Of a DNA stretch of 64,000 nt, positions 24,576 to 35,461 are shown one piece after another. Source of the DNA: VRUE01 sp963807425 (GTDB taxonomy: Bacteria > Actinomycetota > Thermoleophilia > Solirubrobacterales > 70-9); contig CAWEBZ010000003.1 in NCBI GenBank assembly GCA_963807425.1, forward strand, positions 124,001 through 188,000, written 5' to 3'. Below the pieces are notes generated by a model. The model was not told where the DNA came from, searched no databases, and saw only the letters and a program-made list of their open reading frames with translations. A program made the translations under genes and the position numbers. Position 1 is the first letter of the stretch. Every line of letters starts with the position of its first letter.

Positions 24576-26242
24576 TGGTCGGGTCGGTGGCGCTCGATGA
24601 TCGTGCCGAAGTCAGTGCCAGCGGGGAGCGTGCCGAAGGCCTGTCCCCAGTCGCCGCTTAGGCGAGAAGCGCAAAAAGCATCTGCCACTGCGGGGTCGCC
24701 GTAGCGGACCAGCAGTGAGGCTTGCAGGGACAGGGCCATCTTCTCGATGATCCGGCGGGCGCGGGACTCGATCGTCTCGATGTCCCCGGGAATCTCGGCG
24801 CGAAGCTCCTGCACATAGGCATCTAGGCGGGGCTCGGCACCGGCGCCAGCCTCGACCTCGGCGAAGAAGGCATCAACAGAGGCCGGGCTCTTGACCATCG
24901 CCCGCAGCGCGTCGAGGCACTGGACGTTGCCCGAGCCCTCCCAGATCGAGGCCAGGGGCGCCTCTCGGTAGAGGCGCGGCATCCCCGACTCCTCGACGTA
25001 GCCGTTGCCGCCTAGGCACTCCAGGCACTCGACCGCGTGCGAGGGGGCGCGCTTGCAGGTCCAGTACTTGAGGACGGCGTTGGCGAGGCGGCGGAAGCCC
25101 GCGGCATCCTCGTCGCCGGCCGCCGCCTCGTCGTAGGCTCGGGCGAGCCGCATCGCGGAGACCGTTGCCGCCTCCGACTCGACGCAGAGGTCGGCGAGGA
25201 CGTTGCGCATCAACGGCTGGTCGATCAGGTCCTTGCCGAAGGCGGAGCGGTGGGCGGTGTGGTTGAGCGCCTGCACGACCCCGGCCCTGTAGCCGGTGGC
25301 GGCGCCGATCACGCAGTCGAGGCGGGTGTGGTTGACCATCTCGATGATCGTCGGCACGCCGCGTCCCTCCTCGCCGACCATCCGCGCCCAGGCGCCGCGG
25401 AACTCGACCTCGCTGGAGGCGTTGGAGCGGTTGCCGAGCTTGTCCTTGAGGCGCTGGATGTGGAAGGCGTTGCGCTCGCCGTCGGGGGTCCAGCGCGGCA
25501 TCAGGAAGCAGGAGACGCCGGAGTCGGTCTGGGCGAGGACGAGGAAGGCATCGCACATCGGCGCTGAGCAGAACCACTTGTGGCCGACGATCTCGTACTC
25601 GGCGCCGGGCCCGCCGCCGTTCAGCGGCGTTGCCGTGGTCGTGTTGGCGCGCACATCGGAACCGCCCTGCTTCTCGGTCATCGCCATCCCGCAGAGGGCG
25701 CCGCGCTTGCGCTCCGCTGGCAGCGAGCGCTCGTCGTAGTCGAGCGAGAGAAAGCGCTGCTCCCACTCGGCGGCAAGCTCCGGCTGCTTGCGCAGTGCCG
25801 GGATCGCCGAGTAGGTCATCGAGAGCGGGCAGCCGACGCCGCTCTCGGCCTGCATCAGCAGCATGAACATCGCGGCGCGGGCGACATGGGCGCCGGGGCC
25901 CGGCTCACGCCAGGGCATCGCGTGCAAGCCGTTGTCGACCCCGATCCGCATCAACTCATGCCAGGAGCTGTCGAACTCGACCTCGTCGATGCGGTTGCCA
26001 TAGCGATCGTGAGTGCGCAGTTGGGGCTTGTTCTCGTTGGCCTCGAACCCCCAGCGGATCGTCTGGTGCGAGCCGCAGATCGCTCCCAGCTCTCGGGCAC
26101 GGCCCTCGGCCCAGTCGGCCCCCTCGCGCCGCAGCGCCTCGGTCAGGGGACGGTCGGCGTCGAAGGGGTTGTAGTCCTCCAGCGGTGGAGGCTGGTTGAA
26201 GACCTCGTGCGTGTGTCTCGACTGGCGCTCGACGGTGGCCAT
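24572..26242 (-). CDS. aidB: AidB-like acyl-CoA dehydrogenase
   Basis: Flavoprotein of 556 residues, close in length to E. coli AidB (541). It has the acyl-CoA dehydrogenase fold with the flavin loop EKQGGSDVRANTT, the AidB-type segments RLDCVIGAATGYRAGVVQAL and CLECLGGNGYVEESGMPRLY, and a terminal EGSGNVQCLDALRAM. AidB proteins respond to alkylation stress and bind DNA; catalytic dehydrogenation is weak. The start is set at the ATG at 26242 (MATVERQSRHTHEVFNQPPP). It is divergent from icd across 41 bp and convergent with the S2P gene. Confidence 0.87.
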   Translation of the reverse strand: MATVERQSRHTHEVFNQPPPLEDYNPFDADRPLTEALRREGADWAEGRARELGAICGSHQTIRWGFEANENKPQLRTHDRYGNRIDEVEFDSSWHELMRIGVDNGLHAMPWREPGPGAHVARAAMFMLLMQAESGVGCPLSMTYSAIPALRKQPELAAEWEQRFLSLDYDERSLPAERKRGALCGMAMTEKQGGSDVRANTTTATPLNGGGPGAEYEIVGHKWFCSAPMCDAFLVLAQTDSGVSCFLMPRWTPDGERNAFHIQRLKDKLGNRSNASSEVEFRGAWARMVGEEGRGVPTIIEMVNHTRLDCVIGAATGYRAGVVQALNHTAHRSAFGKDLIDQPLMRNVLADLCVESEAATVSAMRLARAYDEAAAGDEDAAGFRRLANAVLKYWTCKRAPSHAVECLECLGGNGYVEESGMPRLYREAPLASIWEGSGNVQCLDALRAMVKSPASVDAFFAEVEAGAGAEPRLDAYVQELRAEIPGDIETIESRARRIIEKMALSLQASLLVRYGDPAVADAFCASRLSGDWGQAFGTLPAGTDFGTIIERHRPDQ

Positions 26243-26283
26243 CGAACTGATTGTGCCAGCCCATCGGTAGCATCGCCGCCCGC

Positions 26284-27501
26284 GTGACAAAGATCCAAGT
26301 GAAGAACCCGATCGTCGAGCTCGACGGCGACGAGATGACCCGGATCATCTGGTCATTCATCAAGGAGCAGCTGATCCTGCCCTACCTCGACCTCGAGCTG
26401 ATCTATTTCGACCTCGGGATCGAGAGCCGCGACGCGACCCGGGACCAGATCACCGTCGATGCGGCCAACGCGATCAAGCAGCACGGCGTTGGCGTCAAGT
26501 GCGCGACGATCACTCCCGACGAGGCTCGGGTCGAGGAGTTCGGGTTGCAGGAGATGTACCGCTCGCCGAACGGCACCATCCGCAACATCCTCGGCGGAGT
26601 CATCTTCCGCGAGCCAATCGTGATCGCCAACATCCCTCGGCTCGTCCCCGGCTGGACCAAGCCGATCGTGATCGGTCGTCACGCCTTCGGGGATCAGTAC
26701 CGGGCAACCGACCTGGTCGTACCCGGAGAGGGAACGCTGACGCTTACCTATACGCCCAAGGACGGCACCGATCCCGTCGAGCTCGATGTATACGACTTTC
26801 CCGGCTCGGGTATCGCGATGGCGATGTACAACCTCGACGACTCGATTCGGGATTTCGCGCGGGCATCGATGCGCTACGGCCTCGACCGCGGCTACCCCGT
26901 GTACCTGTCGACGAAGAACACGATCCTGAAGCGCTACGACGGCCGCTTCAAGGATCTCTTCGCGGAGGTCTACGAGGCTGAGTTCAAGTCTGATTTTGAG
27001 GCCGCCGGACTCACCTACGAACACCGCTTGATTGACGACATGGTCGCCGCGGCGCTGAAGTGGGAGGGTGGCTACGTCTGGGCTTGCAAGAACTACGATG
27101 GCGACGTGCAGTCCGACACCGTCGCCCAGGGCTTCGGCTCGCTTGGTCTGATGACCAGTGTGTTGATGAGCCCCGACGGCAGAACCGTCGAGGCTGAGGC
27201 CGCGCACGGCACGGTTACACGCCACTACCGGCAGCACCAGCAGGGCAAGCCGACCTCGACCAATCCGATCGCTTCGATCTTCGCCTGGACGCGGGGCCTC
27301 GCCGCGCGTGGCCGGCTCGATGAGACCCCCGAGGTGTCACGGTTCGCCGAGACGCTGGAGCGGGTATGCGTCGAGACGGTGGAAGGCGGCCAGATGACCA
27401 AGGACCTGGCGCTTCTCGTCGGGCCCGACCAGGAGTTCCTCACAACGCAGGAGTTCCTCGCCGCCATCGATGTGGGTCTTCAGCGCGCGATGGCTCAGTA
27501 A
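26284..27501 (+). CDS. icd: NADP-dependent isocitrate dehydrogenase, eukaryote-like type
   Basis: Decarboxylates isocitrate to 2-oxoglutarate. The 405-residue sequence (IQVKNPIVELDGDEMTRIIW, then SPNGTIRNILGGVIFREPI) belongs to the homodimeric IDH group that includes mitochondrial and cytosolic IDH, not the E. coli Icd group. The GTG start at 26284 is chosen because the family begins right there; the ATG upstream at 26251 would add unrelated residues. It is followed after 42 bp by mdh, so two adjacent TCA enzymes share a transcript. Confidence 0.94.
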   Translation: MTKIQVKNPIVELDGDEMTRIIWSFIKEQLILPYLDLELIYFDLGIESRDATRDQITVDAANAIKQHGVGVKCATITPDEARVEEFGLQEMYRSPNGTIRNILGGVIFREPIVIANIPRLVPGWTKPIVIGRHAFGDQYRATDLVVPGEGTLTLTYTPKDGTDPVELDVYDFPGSGIAMAMYNLDDSIRDFARASMRYGLDRGYPVYLSTKNTILKRYDGRFKDLFAEVYEAEFKSDFEAAGLTYEHRLIDDMVAAALKWEGGYVWACKNYDGDVQSDTVAQGFGSLGLMTSVLMSPDGRTVEAEAAHGTVTRHYRQHQQGKPTSTNPIASIFAWTRGLAARGRLDETPEVSRFAETLERVCVETVEGGQMTKDLALLVGPDQEFLTTQEFLAAIDVGLQRAMAQ

Positions 27502-27543
27502 TTCAGCTTCCTCGAAAACGACGAATCCAGGAGAGAAGATTTC

Positions 27544-28530
27544 GTGAGCACTCCCGTGAAGGTCACCGTCACCGGCGCTGCCGGTCAGATCGGCTACGCG
27601 CTCTTGTTCCGGATTGCCAGTGGCCAGATGCTAGGTCCCGACACCCCTGTTGAGCTGCGCTTGCTCGAGATCCCCGATGCCGTCAAGGCGGCGGAGGGCA
27701 CCGCGATGGAGTTGGACGACTGCGCCTTCCCGCTGCTGAGCCGGATCGACATCTTCGATGATCCGAAGCAGGCGTTCGACGGCTGCAACGTTGGTTTGCT
27801 GGTGGGTGCCCGGCCGCGTGGTCCAGGTATGGAGCGCTCGGACCTGCTCGAGGCCAATGGAGGGATTTTCAAGCCGCAGGGCGAAGCGATCGCCGCCGGC
27901 GCCGCCGATGACATCAGGGTGCTCGTCGTCGGCAATCCCGCCAACACCAACTGCCTGATCGCGATGTCGAACGCCGATGGGGTTCCCAGTGAGCGTTTCA
28001 CCGCAATGATGCGCCTCGATCACAACCGGGCGATCGCCCAGCTCGCCAACAAGGCCGGCAAGGCAATCACCGATGTCACCAATATGACGGTCTGGGGCAA
28101 CCACTCGACAACGCAGTACCCGGACCTGGTGAACGCCAAGGTGGCGGGGCAAAGCGCCTGGGACGTGGTCGACGACGAGTCTTGGATCGCGGACGAGTTC
28201 ATCCCGCGAGTGGCGAAGCGCGGTGCCGCGATCATCGAGGCACGGGGCGCTTCCAGCGCGGCCTCAGCCGCGAATGCGGCGATCGATCACGTTCGCGACT
28301 GGGTGCTCGGTACTCCTGAGGGGGACTGGGTCTCGATGGGTGTTCCCGCCGATGGCTCGTATGGCGTCGAGGAGGGGATAGTCGCTGGGTTCCCCTGTGC
28401 CTGCAGCGGCGGCAAGTGGTCGATCGTCGAGGGGCTCGAGGTGCCTGAGTTCTCGCGTGGCCGGATCGATGCCAGCGCGGCCGAGCTGCGCGAGGAGCGC
28501 GACGCAGTCAGCAAGCTCGGTCTGGTCTGA
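27544..28530 (+). CDS. mdh: Malate dehydrogenase
   Basis: Oxidises malate to oxaloacetate with NAD. It has 328 residues with the glycine-rich motif TGAAGQIGYALLFRIASG, the substrate motifs ERSDLLEANGGIF and MTVWGNHSTTQYPD (catalytic His in GNHS), typical of the cytosolic-type MDH used by actinobacteria. AGGAGAG precedes the GTG start at 27544. The gene ends the icd-mdh unit and is followed by a strong terminator. Confidence 0.95.
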   Translation: MSTPVKVTVTGAAGQIGYALLFRIASGQMLGPDTPVELRLLEIPDAVKAAEGTAMELDDCAFPLLSRIDIFDDPKQAFDGCNVGLLVGARPRGPGMERSDLLEANGGIFKPQGEAIAAGAADDIRVLVVGNPANTNCLIAMSNADGVPSERFTAMMRLDHNRAIAQLANKAGKAITDVTNMTVWGNHSTTQYPDLVNAKVAGQSAWDVVDDESWIADEFIPRVAKRGAAIIEARGASSAASAANAAIDHVRDWVLGTPEGDWVSMGVPADGSYGVEEGIVAGFPCACSGGKWSIVEGLEVPEFSRGRIDASAAELREERDAVSKLGLV

Positions 28531-28542
28531 GGCTGCGCAAAC

Positions 28543-28580
28543 GAAAGAAGCCGGCCCCTGAACAGGAGCCGGCTTCTTTC
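28543..28580. terminator. Strong hairpin terminator between mdh and a convergent gene
   Basis: Perfect 13-bp arms GAAAGAAGCCGGC (28543-28555) and GCCGGCTTCTTTC (28568-28580) enclose a 12-base loop. A-rich and T-rich bases at the two bottoms let it act in either direction. It lies 13 bp after the mdh stop and 20 bp from the stop of the opposing winged-helix gene. Confidence 0.88.
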
Positions 28581-28599
28581 CAAGCAAATGTGAACGGGC

Positions 28600-29007
28600 T
28601 TATTTGGCCGCGTGGTACTGGCGGCCTTTCTTCGTGACCCGTCCCTCTTTCTCCAGTTCCCCGAGGACCCGGTAGAGGTAGTTGGGTTTGATCTTCATCG
28701 ACTTCGCGATCTCCGAAGCGCTGATGCCAGGGTTCCCCTCAACCAGCGCTACCGCCTGGTCGGCACGGGTCCCGCCGCGACGGCGACGGCGACGTTTAGG
28801 GGTGGCAGCTGGGGCCGAGGCCGAGGCAGCTTTGGGGGGACGCCCGGGGCCGCGACCGGTGCCCGGAGGCCTGCCGGGGCGACGTGCGGGCGTGCCACCG
28901 AGCTCTGCAAGGGCGCGCTCGAGGCGCTTGCGCTCGTCGTCAAGCTCGGCGAGGCGCTTCTTTACTAGGTCGAGAGCCTCGTCAAGTACGTTGCTGGTGC
29001 TGGGCAT
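28600..29007 (-). CDS. Nucleoid-like protein: coiled coil, AT-hooks, winged helix
   Basis: A 135-residue basic protein. Residues 5-38 form a charged coiled coil. Two AT-hook-like PGRPP motifs lie at about 44-48 and 54-58, followed by a six-Arg run (72-77). The C-terminal 55 residues form a winged helix (ADQAVALVEGNPGISASEIAKS, then YLYRVLGELEKEGRVTKKG). This layout suits a nucleoid-associated or global DNA-binding protein, with minor-groove hooks plus sequence recognition. It is a single gene with its own palindrome-bearing promoter region, ending at the mdh terminator. Confidence 0.75.
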   Translation of the reverse strand: MPSTSNVLDEALDLVKKRLAELDDERKRLERALAELGGTPARRPGRPPGTGRGPGRPPKAASASAPAATPKRRRRRRGGTRADQAVALVEGNPGISASEIAKSMKIKPNYLYRVLGELEKEGRVTKKGRQYHAAK

Positions 29008-29074
29008 TTCGTTCCTTTCATCCCCGTCAGCATTGTGCCTCCCGGGTCGTCAGCTTTCTGCCTTGCTCAGAGTG

Positions 29075-29093
29075 TGTCACAGCGACAGTGACA
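29075..29093. promoter_or_regulatory. Inverted repeat TGTCAC-N7-GTGACA upstream of the AT-hook gene
   Basis: Six-bp arms lie about 68 bp upstream of the gene's ATG, within a 156-bp spacer. A GACAGT direct repeat overlaps the right arm. It could be an autoregulatory operator; there is no direct evidence of the binding protein. Confidence 0.35.
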
Positions 29094-29163
29094 GTGACTA
29101 TTCGTCTAGTCAAATTGAACCCTGTAACTCTGGCCATTTAGATGAAGCCAGAGGAACGTAGGG

Positions 29164-30054
29164 TCAAGCAGTGCGCTGCGCCTGGCGCTCCGGAGAAATA
29201 CGCACCACGTTTCTGGCAAGGCCCAGCTTCTCCAGGGCTCTAATAACCAATGCCGACGGGTCCAGCTCCCAGCGTTTGAGGCCATGAACGGCGGAGCGGG
29301 GGAATGCGTGGTGGTTGTGATGCCAGGACTCACCGAGCGATGGGATGGCGAGCCAAAACACATTGGTTGAACGGTCTTCGGTATCGAAGCGCCGAGTGCC
29401 GAAGAAGTGACATACGGAATTGACGCTCCAGGTGACGTGGTGAACGAAAAAGATCCTCACCAGGCCACCCCACAGCAGCCCGGTTGCGGCACCGGCCAGA
29501 GTGCCGCTGACGGCGTATCCGGCGAGGGCCGGAAGCGCGAGGCTGAGCAGCACGAGCGGTACGAATTGTCGGGCAATCGTTCGCATGCCTCGGTCTTCAT
29601 AGAGGTCCGCCGCGTATCGCTTCCAGTCTGCGCGGCCCTGAGTGGACATCAGCCAGCCGGAGTGTGCGTGCCATAGACCTGCCAGCACGCCCCGAGCACC
29701 GCCGCTGTGTCCCACGTGCGGGCTGTGCGGATCGCCCTCCTCGTCGGTATGCGCATGGTGCTTGCGATGGTCGGCAACCCAAGAGATCACCGGCCCCTGG
29801 ACGGCCATCGAGCCCAGCACCGCGAAGGTGTACTCGAGTGCCTTCGAGGTCTGGAAGGAGCGGTGGGTGAGGAGGCGGTGGAAGCCGACCGTGACGCCGA
29901 TCGCCGTCAGCAGGTACATCGCGGCTGCGATGACCAGGTCGCTGGCGCTGACCAGGCTGTTCCAGAGAAGCACTATCGCCGCCAGCGTGGCTACGAAGGG
30001 CACCACGACCGCTCCCAGGTTCGCCAGCTTCTCCGCTCTGGTCATCTCGCCCAT
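29164..30054 (-). CDS. Acyl-CoA/phospholipid fatty-acid desaturase
   Basis: Membrane di-iron desaturase of 296 residues. The three histidine boxes are present: HRLLTHR, HRKHHAHTDEEGDPHSP and HNHHAFP. Four or so membrane segments flank them, as in delta-9 stearoyl-CoA desaturases. It introduces a double bond into acyl chains and so tunes membrane fluidity. It is divergent from a PucR-family regulator across 79 bp with a direct repeat, suggesting local control. Confidence 0.93.
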   Translation of the reverse strand: MGEMTRAEKLANLGAVVVPFVATLAAIVLLWNSLVSASDLVIAAAMYLLTAIGVTVGFHRLLTHRSFQTSKALEYTFAVLGSMAVQGPVISWVADHRKHHAHTDEEGDPHSPHVGHSGGARGVLAGLWHAHSGWLMSTQGRADWKRYAADLYEDRGMRTIARQFVPLVLLSLALPALAGYAVSGTLAGAATGLLWGGLVRIFFVHHVTWSVNSVCHFFGTRRFDTEDRSTNVFWLAIPSLGESWHHNHHAFPRSAVHGLKRWELDPSALVIRALEKLGLARNVVRISPERQAQRTA

Positions 30055-30101
30055 TGCTGCGACAAGTTACGTGTTCCTCCGTCGCAAGGATTACTCTCTA
30101 G

Positions 30102-30121
30102 GCCAATTTATGAGCCAATTT
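30102..30121. promoter_or_regulatory. Direct repeat GCCAATTT x2 in the desaturase/PucR spacer
   Basis: Two copies of GCCAATTT at 30102-30109 and 30114-30121 are spaced 12 bp start to start (about one helical turn). They lie between the divergent starts and 13 bp before the PucR ATG. The block is AT-rich against its surroundings. It is a candidate operator or UP-like element. Confidence 0.4.
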
Positions 30122-30133
30122 TTCATCACTTAG

Positions 30134-31300
30134 ATGACAAGTTCTGTCGATTCGGAGCCCTGGCGCGGTCTGTCTGCGGATGTCGCCGATCTGATTGAGC
30201 CCGAGCTGGATGCGGTGACGGCGGAGATCCTCGCCACGATTGCCCGCGACGTCCCCGAGTACGCCCGCCCTCTTGAGGGGCGCTTCGGACGCGGCATTCG
30301 CACCGGTGTCGGCGAGGCGCTGCGCCAGTTCGTCTCGCTGATCCGCGATCCGGAAGCGGGTCGCGGATTGGGGCGCGAGGTATACGTCGAGCTCGGTCGC
30401 GGGGAGATGCGGCAAGGACGGACGCTGGATTCTCTGCAGGCCGCCTACCGAGTCGGCGCCAGGGTGGCATGGCGGCGGATAGCCCGCGCCGGCCGTCGAG
30501 CCGAGCTCGACCCCGAGGTGTTGAGCCTGCTGGCGGAGGCGATTTTCGCCTACATCGACGAGCTTTCCGCCGATTCGGTCGAGGGCTACGCCGATGCGCA
30601 GTCCGAGGCAGAGGACCGGCTGCGGCGGCGGCGCCGAGAGCTGGCGACGCTGCTGATGCGCGAGCCGGCTGCCGAGCGGGCGGACCTGCGTGCCGCTGCG
30701 CAGGCGGCCGGCTGGACGATTCCCCGCAGTGTCGCGGCGCTCGCCTGCGCCGAGGGGGACCTAATGCAGGCGGCACGGCGTCTGCCGACGGATGTGCTTG
30801 CCACGCAGCTCGACGAAACCGGTTGCATCCTCGTGCCGGATCCTGCCGGCCCGGGACGCGGTGCTGAGATCGAGCGCGCAGCAAAGGACTTCCCGCTTGC
30901 CCTCGGCCCCGCCGGTGAGGTTCCTCGGCTGAAGGACTCCTGGCTGCTGGCGAAAGCCGCGCTGCGGGGGGCGGAGGCGGGGGTCCTCTCCCGGGAGGGA
31001 GTCGTGCGCGCCGAGGACCATCTCGCCGACCTGCTTCTGTACGAGGGGAGTGCCCTGGTCGGCCGTATCTCCGACCGTAGGCTCGCCGCTCTGGACTCGC
31101 TCACCGAGAAGGCGCGTGAGCGGATGCGGGAGACGGCCCTCGCCTATGTGCGCCACGGCGGCAACTCCGTGGCGATGGCGGCGGCACTCCACGTCCATCC
31201 GCAAACCGCCCGCTACCGCGTTGCCCGCCTACGCGAGCTGCTCGGCGACCAGCTCGACGACCCTGACGCCCGCTTCGAGCTCCAAATAGCACTGCGCTGA
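30134..31300 (+). CDS. PucR-family helix-turn-helix regulator
   Basis: Regulator of 388 residues. The N-terminal 150 residues form an all-helical RsbRD-like sensory region (RGIRTGVGEALRQFVSLIRD, then AYRVGARVAWRRIARAGRRAE). A central GGDEF-like fold precedes the C-terminal PucR HTH (HGGNSVAMAAALHVHPQTARYRVARLRELLG). This is the usual Solirubrobacterales/Streptomyces arrangement. Divergent to the desaturase, it probably controls it and itself through the direct-repeat spacer (inference). Confidence 0.88.
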   Translation: MTSSVDSEPWRGLSADVADLIEPELDAVTAEILATIARDVPEYARPLEGRFGRGIRTGVGEALRQFVSLIRDPEAGRGLGREVYVELGRGEMRQGRTLDSLQAAYRVGARVAWRRIARAGRRAELDPEVLSLLAEAIFAYIDELSADSVEGYADAQSEAEDRLRRRRRELATLLMREPAAERADLRAAAQAAGWTIPRSVAALACAEGDLMQAARRLPTDVLATQLDETGCILVPDPAGPGRGAEIERAAKDFPLALGPAGEVPRLKDSWLLAKAALRGAEAGVLSREGVVRAEDHLADLLLYEGSALVGRISDRRLAALDSLTEKARERMRETALAYVRHGGNSVAMAAALHVHPQTARYRVARLRELLGDQLDDPDARFELQIALR

Positions 31301-31310
31301 GCGGCTGGGC

Positions 31311-31937
31311 TCAGCGATCGCGCTTGCGCGGCAGGGTGCGGAAGACGACGTCCCAGAGCGGGGAGGAGACGCCGTAGCCGAAGCGGTGGTCTTGGAAGTG
31401 GTGGCGCATGTGCTGCTCGCGCAGGCGCTTGCCCAGGTCGGACTTGGGGACGAAGTGATGCACGTAGTAGTGCGTGTAGTCGTAGGCCAGGTAGCCGGCG
31501 ATGAAGCCGCCGAAGAGCGGATAGGCGGCCGGCGTGCCGAAGAGCAGCGTGAAGGCGGCGAAGAAGAGCGCCGCAAGGGGGATCGCCACCGCCGGCGGCA
31601 TCACCAGCCGCAGCTTGTCGTTCGGGTGGTCGTGGTGGATGCCGTGGATGATGAAGTGCATCCTGCGCCCGAAGGCGTTGTCGGGCTCCCAGTGGAAGAC
31701 CAGCCGGTGCAGCCAGTACTCGGTCAGCGTCCAGATGCCGGCGCCGCCGAGGCTGAGCAGCGCCAGCTGCCAGATCGCGTATCCGCGGTCGAAGCCCAGC
31801 CACTCCATCAGGACGACCACCGGGACGAAGACGATCGCGGGGACCGCCGGGTGAACCCGGGAGAAGAAGTTGAGGAAGTCGCTCTCGAACAGCTCGGGGG
31901 AGGCGGAGAGCTTGTCGGTCCTGCTCTGGGAGTCCAT
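31311..31937 (-). CDS. Sterol-desaturase/fatty-acid hydroxylase family membrane enzyme
   Basis: Membrane di-iron protein of 208 residues with the eight-His pattern of the family: HRLVFH, HFIIHGIHHDHP, HYYVHHF and HMRHHFQDHRFGYG. It has the shape of fatty-acid 2-hydroxylases, which modify acyl chains or sphingolipid-like lipids. The start is placed at the ATG at 31937 (MDSQSRTDKLSAS); a longer frame to 32012 exists but adds Cys-rich unrelated residues. It is convergent with the PucR gene and so is not in the desaturase operon. Confidence 0.85.
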   Translation of the reverse strand: MDSQSRTDKLSASPELFESDFLNFFSRVHPAVPAIVFVPVVVLMEWLGFDRGYAIWQLALLSLGGAGIWTLTEYWLHRLVFHWEPDNAFGRRMHFIIHGIHHDHPNDKLRLVMPPAVAIPLAALFFAAFTLLFGTPAAYPLFGGFIAGYLAYDYTHYYVHHFVPKSDLGKRLREQHMRHHFQDHRFGYGVSSPLWDVVFRTLPRKRDR

Positions 31938-31995
31938 CGACTGATCCCATCGTAGCGAGGGGAGGTCCCGGCTTCCGCAAGACGCGGGGAACCTG

Positions 31996-32011
31996 TGACA
32001 GCTCTGTGTCA
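31996..32011. promoter_or_regulatory. Inverted repeat TGACA-N6-TGTCA upstream of the hydroxylase
   Basis: Five-bp arms with a 6-bp spacer lie about 60 bp upstream of the minus-strand hydroxylase start, in the divergent spacer with the small Cys-rich gene. Weak evidence of a regulator site. Confidence 0.3.
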
Positions 32012-32076
32012 AAGAGGTTGCGCTTTGCGGAAATGAGCGTCACGAGAGTGTCGCACCGGTGCCAATATGCGCCGCC

Positions 32077-32265
32077 ATGCCGCGCAAGCAAAAGCCGCCG
32101 AGCTGCGACGACTGCTACTTCCGCAAGAACCTGCTCTGCTCGCTCGAGCTGGACGAGCCCTGCGCCACCTTCCGGCCGAACCGGCCCGAGGGGCTGGTGC
32201 CGCCGCGCCAGCCGGTGCTGCTGATGCGACCACCGCGCTGGGCATCGCAGACTCAGACCACCTAG
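32077..32265 (+). CDS. Small Cys-rich protein
   Basis: A protein of 62 residues from the ATG at 32077. It is basic at the N-terminus and then has CDDCYFRKNLLCSLELDEPC, four cysteines in a spacing (CxxC, C, C) that could bind zinc or an Fe-S cluster. It then becomes Pro/Arg-rich. It is divergent from the hydroxylase and ends right at the left edge of repeat element B. Not recognised; reality is supported by codon use and the cysteine pattern only. Confidence 0.5.
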   Translation: MPRKQKPPSCDDCYFRKNLLCSLELDEPCATFRPNRPEGLVPPRQPVLLMRPPRWASQTQTT

Positions 32266-32267
32266 CT

Positions 32268-32602
32268 CTCGGCCGCGGGTCCTGTCGCCGAAGGACTGCC
32301 CTCGGCGGCCCTTCGCGCTGCTCCGGGCGCCGGGACCCTTCGAAGCTAGGGACGAAGCCTCGCCCTCCGCAGCCTGCGGGTCCGGCGAGTCCAGCCCACT
32401 TCGACACCACCCGCGGAGAAGCGCTTTCGCTTGAAGCTTCGTTGCTCGAGGGGCGACGTCTCTCGCGGGGGGTGGCGCCGTAGGGGGGCCCGCCCCCGAG
32501 GAAGCTTTAGCTACCGGAGGGGGTGGGGGGTCCCCTGCGGCGACAGGACCCGCCGCGCCTAGGCGGTTGCTGTTCGCCCCGGCGACAGGACCCGCGGCCG
32601 AG
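32268..32602. repeat. Noncoding element, copy B, with 23-bp perfect terminal inverted repeats
   Basis: This fills the 360-bp spacer before hsp20. The left arm 32268-32290 and right arm 32580-32602 are exact complements over 23 bp (inner part GCGGGTCCTGTCGCCG). A second copy of the right arm sits at 32538-32553, at the place where copy A (7460-7752) ends. The block 32455-32559 is nearly identical to 7648-7752. No target-site duplication is obvious and no protein is encoded. The extra right arm suggests copy A is the core unit and B carries a 43-bp extension. Confidence 0.87.
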
Positions 32603-32625
32603 CGCGGTGGTTATGTTTTGACCCG

Positions 32626-33069
32626 ATGCCAGAGCGCGACTTGTTTGCGAATTTTGCCCGCATGCGGAGGGAGATGGATCAGATGTTGGGAAGTGGATGG
32701 AGCCGCACGACTTATGTGAGCCGGCGTAGCTCGGGGTTTTCGCCCAATGTCGACGTCTACTACTGCGGGGATCCGCAGCGGGCGGTGGTCAAGGTCGATC
32801 TGGCTGGGGTGGATCTCTCACAAATTGGGATTGAGGTCTCTGGGCGGCAGTTGGCGATCGTGGGGGAGCGGCCGGTGCAGGAGACCGAGGGGCGGGTCTA
32901 CCAGCAGGTTGAGATTCCCTCCGGGCCCTTCCGGCGCATCGTCGAGCTGCAGGTCGACGTCGATGCCGATCGGGCGAAGGCGACCTATGAGGACGGCGTG
33001 CTGCGGATCGACCTGCCGCTGCGCGATCCGGCCGAGACCACCCGCCAGGTACCGATAGGGAGGGACTAG
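32626..33069 (+). CDS. Hsp20/alpha-crystallin small heat-shock protein
   Basis: Chaperone of 147 residues that holds unfolding proteins. The alpha-crystallin domain spans about residues 38-135, with strands around FSPNVDVYYC, AVVKVDLAGVDLSQIGIEVS and GVLRIDLPLRD; the last contains the conserved LPL-like strand motif. It is followed 3 bp later by lon, so the pair forms a protein-quality operon. No HspR (HAIR) or CIRCE site is visible upstream; the spacer is filled by repeat element B. Confidence 0.9.
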   Translation: MPERDLFANFARMRREMDQMLGSGWSRTTYVSRRSSGFSPNVDVYYCGDPQRAVVKVDLAGVDLSQIGIEVSGRQLAIVGERPVQETEGRVYQQVEIPSGPFRRIVELQVDVDADRAKATYEDGVLRIDLPLRDPAETTRQVPIGRD

Positions 33070-33072
33070 TCG

Positions 33073-35457
<2,385 letters not shown>

Positions 35458-35461
35458 CGGC

